The notes below the pieces were generated by a model. The model had not been told where the DNA came from. It was given only the letters and a program-made list of their open reading frames with translations, and searched no databases. Both the position numbers and the translations under genes were made by a program. A DNA stretch of 8,338 bases from OLB19 sp964624165 (GTDB lineage: Bacteria; Patescibacteriota; Minisyncoccia; Phycocordibacterales; UBA918): assembly GCA_964624165.1 (NCBI GenBank), contig CAZUWG010000021.1, positions 1 through 8,338 of the forward strand, given 5' to 3'. Shown one piece after another: positions 4,993 to 8,338 of this stretch; position 1 is the stretch's first letter; each line of letters starts with the position of its first letter.

Positions 4993-6186
4993 TCAAGCGT
5001 CTGTCTGTATCGCGATAAAATCTTTGAGGGCCGTGGCAACGCGGGAAAGTTGTGTAGGGTCGATGGTTGGGTCGATAGTGAAGCGGATGGTGGAAGCGGC
5101 GCGGGCGGCGTCGTGTGTCATCTGCCACACCACTTCGCTCCGTCCGCCGCCCGCGCCGCTACAAGCCGACTTCGTACTCGCAGCTATTCCCATACAATCA
5201 AGCCACACGACTGCGTATTCTGTATCAATGCCAGGCAACGAGATGTGCACATTGTGTGGTAGACGAGCATCTTTTGCACCATTGAAATAAATCCCGGGCA
5301 GATCCTCAAGCGCCGCGCGCAGCGCGGCGCTGCTTTTTTTTACTGCCTCTACACGCTGCACTCTTCCCTTTTGCGCAGCTTCAATCGCTTCGGCTGCGCC
5401 TACAATTCCCACCACATTCTCAGTCGCTGGACGCATCCCAAATTCTTGACCGCCACCATAAAATATCGGCGCCAATGGTACCGACGTGAGCTTTGCTAGC
5501 ACCCCCACTCCTTTGGGCCCATAGCACTTTCCAGCATCAAGCGACATCATGTCTACCCCAAGCGCATGTAGCTGGCATGGTAGCCAAAGCGGAGCCTGGG
5601 CTGCATCAATGTGCGTTTTTATATCTGTTGCATGGGTAGTGTTGTACTTGCGTATCAGTCTGGCAATTTTTGTCACTGGCTGTACCGTTCCCACTTCGCT
5701 GTTTGCGTAGGCGAGTGTCACCAATACGGTATGTGGTGAAAGAAGTGCTGCGATATCTTTCGGGTCTACCATACCTTCTTCATCAACATCAACTCGATGA
5801 ACAATGATTCCCTCAGTTTCAAGCACTTTCAGCACTTCCTCAACCGAAGGGTGTTCGACGGTAGTCGAAATCACCTCGCATGGTGCAGCATCACCCTCCG
5901 CTACCTTGTGCGCTTTGATGAACCCTATAATCGCCAAATTATTTGCTTCGGTACCACTGCCCGTAAAGATTACTTCGTTTGGGCGAATGCCGAGCGTGCG
6001 CGCGAGCTTCGCTCGCGCGCCACTGACCGCTTCTTTTGCCATTTGCCCTTCTTTATGGATCGCGCCCGGATTACCATAGAGCATATCTTCGACTGCGCGC
6101 ATCACTTTTCTTACATTAAAAGAAAGCGGTGTGGCCGCTGCGAAATCAAGATACAAACGCTTTGGTGCACGTTTCCAAAATTGCAT
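4993..6186 (-). CDS. Cysteine desulfurase, NifS/IscS-like (397 aa)
   Basis: This PLP-dependent class V aminotransferase-fold enzyme converts cysteine to alanine and carries the sulfur as a persulfide, for tRNA thiolation or Fe-S assembly. It has LYLDFAAATPL at the N-terminus (11-21), FTGSGTEANN (74-83), the cofactor-stacking His in EHPS (111-114), ANSEVGTVQP (161-170), HIDAAQ (192-197), the PLP lysine K220 in DAGKCYGPKGVG, GMRPATEN (250-257) and the catalytic Cys342 in KSACSG. The length is normal for the family. The S-x-H that usually precedes the lysine is D-x-G here. ATG at 6186 fits family starts, and an in-frame GTG lies at 6204; neither has a clear Shine-Dalgarno. It is divergent from infB, with a TATAAC -10 (6233-6228) shared across the strands. 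IscS versus SufS versus NifS cannot be decided; no scaffold gene is next to it. Confidence 0.92.
   Translation of the reverse strand: MQFWKRAPKRLYLDFAAATPLSFNVRKVMRAVEDMLYGNPGAIHKEGQMAKEAVSGARAKLARTLGIRPNEVIFTGSGTEANNLAIIGFIKAHKVAEGDAAPCEVISTTVEHPSVEEVLKVLETEGIIVHRVDVDEEGMVDPKDIAALLSPHTVLVTLAYANSEVGTVQPVTKIARLIRKYNTTHATDIKTHIDAAQAPLWLPCQLHALGVDMMSLDAGKCYGPKGVGVLAKLTSVPLAPIFYGGGQEFGMRPATENVVGIVGAAEAIEAAQKGRVQRVEAVKKSSAALRAALEDLPGIYFNGAKDARLPHNVHISLPGIDTEYAVVWLDCMGIAASTKSACSGAGGGRSEVVWQMTHDAARAASTIRFTIDPTIDPTQLSRVATALKDFIAIQTDA
5309..5341 (+). terminator. Antisense intrinsic-terminator-like hairpin inside the desulfurase gene
   Basis: AGCGCCGCGC (5309-5318), loop GCA, GCGCGGCGCT (5322-5331), then GC and eight Ts (5334-5341) on the plus strand. 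This is a textbook rho-independent terminator, oriented against the gene that contains it. On the coding strand it spells KKSSAALRAALE, so codon choice may have produced it by chance. If active it would stop antisense transcripts. Confidence 0.4.
5998..6020. repeat. Intragenic perfect 10-bp GC-rich hairpin with triloop
   Basis: GCGCGCGAGC (5998-6007), TTC, GCTCGCGCGC (6011-6020), in the part of the desulfurase gene encoding GARAKLAR. It has the same geometry (10-bp stem, 3-nt loop) as the hairpins at 4334-4356 and 5309-5331. There is no T tail. Confidence 0.5.
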
Positions 6187-6205
6187 ACTCACATCATGCC
6201 ACACG

Positions 6206-6234
6206 TTTCCATTGTCGCCAAGATGTGTTATAGT
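6206..6234 (+). promoter_or_regulatory. infB-rbfA promoter (extended -10)
   Basis: -35 TTTCCA (6206-6211), 17-bp spacer, -10 TATAGT (6229-6234) preceded by TGT, giving an extended -10. The start would be near 6241, leaving about 95 nt of leader. The same bases read on the minus strand give TATAAC (6233-6228), a -10 candidate for the divergent desulfurase, although no good -35 is seen for it. Confidence 0.55.
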
Positions 6235-6241
6235 GGCGACA
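6213..6241. promoter_or_regulatory. Operator-like inverted repeat TGTCGCCA-N13-TGGCGACA
   Basis: Perfect 8-bp arms at 6213-6220 and 6234-6241 are separated by 13 bp that contain the overlapping divergent -10 elements. The arms lie upstream of, or at, both predicted starts, so they are mostly not transcribed. A DNA-level operator for a dimeric regulator controlling both units is therefore more likely than an RNA hairpin. The arm spacing puts the half-site centres about two helical turns apart. No regulator gene is in the window. Confidence 0.5.
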
Positions 6242-6259
6242 CGTTTTAGGGCCTTCTTT

Positions 6260-6303
6260 GGGTGTGGAAAGCAGAGAGCCTGTGACTTCGCCCACGCCTT
6301 TTA
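6260..6303 (+). promoter_or_regulatory. Leader hairpin upstream of infB (weak)
   Basis: GGTGTGG (6261-6267) can pair with CCACGCC (6292-6298), with one T-G pair and a flanking G-T, over a loop of about 24 nt. TTTTA follows. It could be a weak attenuator or just leader structure. It lies in the predicted 5' leader of infB, 33 nt before the ATG. Confidence 0.2.
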
Positions 6304-6335
6304 CATTATTAGACAACCTCTTTTCTTATTATAAT

Positions 6336-7835
6336 ATGGCAAAAAAAACCACCGCTGTTCCACACATCATCAAGCGACCGCCGGTCGTCGTAGTGATGGG
6401 TCATATTGACCACGGCAAATCAACCCTCCTTGATACCCTCCGCAAGAGCAATGTAGTTGCTGGCGAAGCAGGTGGTATTACCCAACATCTTTCTGCGTAT
6501 ATTATTGAGCATACTACTGAAGAAGGTGCTACCGAAAAGATTACTTTTCTCGACACTCCCGGACATGCTGCCTTTCAAAAAATGCGCCTTCGCGGTGCTG
6601 ATGTGGCAGATGTCGCAATCTTGGTCGTTTCAGCTGAAGATGGGGTAAAACCTCAAACACTAGAAGCACTAGCGAGCATCAAAGCGGCGTCTATTCCCTA
6701 CGTGGTTGCTATCAACAAGATCGACAAACCTGGTGCCGATATCGAGCGTACCAAAGCTACACTTATTGAAAATGAAATCTATCTTGAAGGCATGGGTGGT
6801 GATGTGCCTTTTGTAGCGATTTCCGCCCTTAAAGGCACCCATCTCGATGAGCTACTCGATCTCATTGTCCTGACTGCGGATATTGCCGATCTCCAAGGCG
6901 ACACCGCCGCTCCTGCCACAGGCAAGGTGATCGAAGCACAGCTTGACAAAAAGCGCGGCAACACGGCTACCCTCCTTATCCAAAACGGCACTCTAAAAAG
7001 CGGACAAGTGGTGATTGCTGGTCGTGAATTTTCTCCAGTGCGGATCATGGAAGATTTTCAAGGCAAAAACATTAAAGAGGCGTCACTCTCAGAGCCCGTA
7101 CGAATCGTAGGTTGGACTGAGGTGCCTAATGTCGGCGATACTTTTTCCACTGCCGAAAATAAAAAAGCGGCAGAAGCCTTTATCGATGAACATACCACCC
7201 AGGCTACAGCCTTGTCTTTTGCACGTACCAGCCTCCCAATCGTACCTATCCTGATCAAAGCTGACGTACTTGGCACCATCGACGCCATTGAGCACGAGCT
7301 TGAAAAATTTGAATCAGACCGTATTGCTATTCGCGTCATCGACACGGCGGTTGGTGACATTTCAGCAACCGACGTACAAAACGTTTCGGCCACAGAAAAC
7401 GCCATCATTGTTGGCTTTGGAGTGAAGGTAGAACGCGCCGCTATCGACCTTGCCGAACGACTCGGTGTCGAGATCGATACATTTGATATCATTTATGAAC
7501 TTTCTGAATGGCTTGAAACCGCCCTTAAAAATCGTACCCCAAAGAAGGAAGAAGAACGCATCACCGGTCGCGCCAAGATCCTCAAGTACTTTAGTACACA
7601 AAAATACACGCACGTACTTGGCGGACGTGCTGACGAAGGTGAGCTCAAAGCTGGCCAGCATGTGCGCATCATTCGACGCGACGTAGTGGTCGGAAAAGGA
7701 AAGTTAAAAAATATTCAGCAAGCGAAGCAGGATGTAGAAAAGGTGTCTGAAGGCGAATTTGGTATGCAACTTGAGAGTCGCGACACAATTGCTGCCGGTG
7801 ATTATATTGAAGCATTTGATATTGTAGTGACTTAG
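6336..7835 (+). CDS. infB: Translation initiation factor IF-2, minimal form (499 aa)
   Basis: This GTPase brings fMet-tRNA to the 30S subunit and promotes 50S joining. The G domain starts almost at once: G1 GHIDHGKS (22-29), switch I GEAGGITQH (43-51), G3 DTPGH (73-77), G4 NKID (127-130), G5 SAL (163-165). Domain II spans about 190-285, domain III about 300-390, and C-terminal domain IV about 405-499. The long N-terminal domains of E. coli IF-2 are absent. In domain IV the usual E-C-G is E-F-G (474-476), the RRF-type basic/aromatic triplet is QQA (461-463), and the earlier conserved Cys of G-C-Y-V is Gly430. ATG at 6336 is chosen because MAKKTT directly precedes the core; the frame is open to a TTG at 6258, but that extension looks non-coding. 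No Shine-Dalgarno; the bases before ATG are AT-rich. It is followed by rbfA after 3 nt. Confidence 0.96.
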   Translation: MAKKTTAVPHIIKRPPVVVVMGHIDHGKSTLLDTLRKSNVVAGEAGGITQHLSAYIIEHTTEEGATEKITFLDTPGHAAFQKMRLRGADVADVAILVVSAEDGVKPQTLEALASIKAASIPYVVAINKIDKPGADIERTKATLIENEIYLEGMGGDVPFVAISALKGTHLDELLDLIVLTADIADLQGDTAAPATGKVIEAQLDKKRGNTATLLIQNGTLKSGQVVIAGREFSPVRIMEDFQGKNIKEASLSEPVRIVGWTEVPNVGDTFSTAENKKAAEAFIDEHTTQATALSFARTSLPIVPILIKADVLGTIDAIEHELEKFESDRIAIRVIDTAVGDISATDVQNVSATENAIIVGFGVKVERAAIDLAERLGVEIDTFDIIYELSEWLETALKNRTPKKEEERITGRAKILKYFSTQKYTHVLGGRADEGELKAGQHVRIIRRDVVVGKGKLKNIQQAKQDVEKVSEGEFGMQLESRDTIAAGDYIEAFDIVVT

Positions 7836-7838
7836 CAT

Positions 7839-8210
7839 ATGACTGATCGCATGATTCGTATCACTGCGCTGATACAAGAAAAGATTGCCACTTTCATCCG
7901 TGAAGAGGCCAATACAGATCCGCTCATTACTGTAACCAGTATCAACGTATCGCCCGACATGAAAAACGCTACGGTCTTTATTACTACCATTCCCGACGGA
8001 CGTGAAGAAGATGCGCTTATCTTTCTCAAGCGACACGGTAAAACGATTCGTAAAAAACTTATGAAATCAACCTATATGAAAGTGGTACCCTTTCTCGACT
8101 TCAAAGTAGATGTTGGTGAGAAGCATCGCCAGCATATCGATGAAATCGTCAACGAAACCGGCACCAAAAGCACCTACGACATTGAAGGCTACGAAGCAGA
8201 CGGGGAGTAA
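7839..8210 (+). CDS. rbfA: Ribosome-binding factor A (123 aa)
   Basis: RbfA binds the 30S subunit near the 5' end of 16S rRNA and helps late maturation and cold adaptation. The protein is a single KH-type alpha/beta domain. It shows an N-terminal helix (RITALIQEKIATFIREE), the strand ITVTSINVSPDMKNATVFIT (residues about 30-49), typical of the family where D-P and V-S-x-D-x-x-x-A recur, a helix DALIFLKRHGKTIRKKL, and the strand VVPFLDFKVD before a last helix EKHRQHIDEIV. Its length is normal. It starts three bases after the infB stop with no strong Shine-Dalgarno, so translation is probably coupled; MIRIT at 7851 is an alternative start. The infB-rbfA pair is the classical order in bacteria and supports both calls. 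A long perfect terminator hairpin begins right after its stop. Confidence 0.93.
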   Translation: MTDRMIRITALIQEKIATFIREEANTDPLITVTSINVSPDMKNATVFITTIPDGREEDALIFLKRHGKTIRKKLMKSTYMKVVPFLDFKVDVGEKHRQHIDEIVNETGTKSTYDIEGYEADGE

Positions 8211-8253
8211 TGACAAAAGGGCGGCAGGACGAAGTCCTGCCGCCCTTTTGTCA
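8211..8253. terminator. Perfect 20-bp terminator hairpin after rbfA
   Basis: The arm at 8211-8230 (TGACAAAAGGGCGGCAGGAC) is fully complementary to 8234-8253, loop GAA. The A4 and T4 tracts sit inside the stem on both sides of the GC core, so the structure can terminate in either direction. It starts on the base after the rbfA TAA. Confidence 0.85.
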
Positions 8254-8277
8254 TATCCAGCAAAACACCTTTATACT
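8248..8277 (+). promoter_or_regulatory. Promoter for a gene beyond the right edge
   Basis: -35 TTGTCA (8248-8253), 18-bp spacer, -10 TATACT (8272-8277), each matching consensus at 5 of 6 positions. The -35 is the distal end of the terminator arm. The predicted start is near 8284. The remaining 55 bp to the window end hold no start codon with an RBS that I can support, so the gene presumably begins at or beyond the edge. Confidence 0.55.
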
Positions 8278-8338
8278 ACTTGGGCAGTTTACTCGCGCAG
8301 TCGAAAACTGACTTACGGCGGTTTCTTTGTGCGCGGGA

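Noticed and set aside
4929..5039. N-terminal extension of the coiled-coil gene to 5039
   Set aside because: It overlaps the end of the desulfurase, and the good AGGAG site places the start at 4928.
6258..6335. N-terminal extension of IF-2 from TTG
   Set aside because: The added 26 residues do not resemble an IF-2 N-domain, there is no RBS, and MAKKTT at 6336 directly precedes the conserved core.
6309..6335. TTAGAC plus TATAAT as the infB promoter
   Set aside because: The spacer is only 15 bp and the start would fall downstream of the infB ATG.
1..8338. tRNA, rRNA, CRISPR array, insertion sequence or defence cassette
   Set aside because: No cloverleaf, spaced direct repeats, transposase motifs or terminal repeats were seen; all long ORFs are explained by housekeeping or small hypothetical genes.

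Overview
The window looks like a piece of a small-genome bacterial chromosome, most likely from the Candidate Phyla Radiation (Patescibacteria, Parcubacteria-like). This is inferred from gene style and not proven. IF-2 has only the minimal G-domain-to-C-terminal core, several genes lack a clear Shine-Dalgarno, intergenic gaps are short, and small hypothetical proteins sit among housekeeping genes. A run of 10 Ns at 862-871 and a likely homopolymer indel near position 45 show that this is draft scaffold sequence.

Layout, left to right. Positions 1-178 hold the frameshifted C-terminal end of a small membrane protein (possibly GtrA-like). Positions 334-591 encode a small single-TM protein of unknown function with its own promoter, a good RBS and an intrinsic terminator. 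Facing it on the minus strand, 636-1416 is an SGNH/GDSL hydrolase interrupted by the N gap. Next on the minus strand is a 901-residue ClpB-type disaggregase (1469-4174) with a strong sigma70-type promoter and a roughly 83-nt leader. Upstream of clpB, also on the minus strand, is a unit of three genes: a cysteine desulfurase (4993-6186), a coiled-coil protein (4488-4928) and a 40-residue ORF (4362-4484). This unit ends in a terminator that directly abuts the clpB promoter.

The desulfurase is divergent from the infB-rbfA operon (6336-8210, plus strand). The shared intergenic region carries an extended -10 promoter flanked by a perfect 8-bp inverted repeat. The infB-rbfA operon ends in a perfect 20-bp hairpin. 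The -35 of another promoter overlaps that hairpin and points to a gene beyond the right edge.

Functionally the window combines translation initiation and 30S maturation (IF-2, RbfA), sulfur mobilisation (cysteine desulfurase, probably for tRNA thiolation or Fe-S assembly) and protein quality control (ClpB). I see no mobile element, CRISPR array, tRNA or rRNA and no obvious defence system. The most interesting points are at residue level. The ClpB-type unfoldase carries a ClpC-like F-G-F loop that could dock ClpP. IF-2 has lost the usual Cys and basic/aromatic residues of the fMet pocket. The desulfurase has altered PLP-phosphate ligands. There is also a recurring set of perfect GC-rich triloop hairpins, one of which forms an antisense terminator inside the desulfurase gene.
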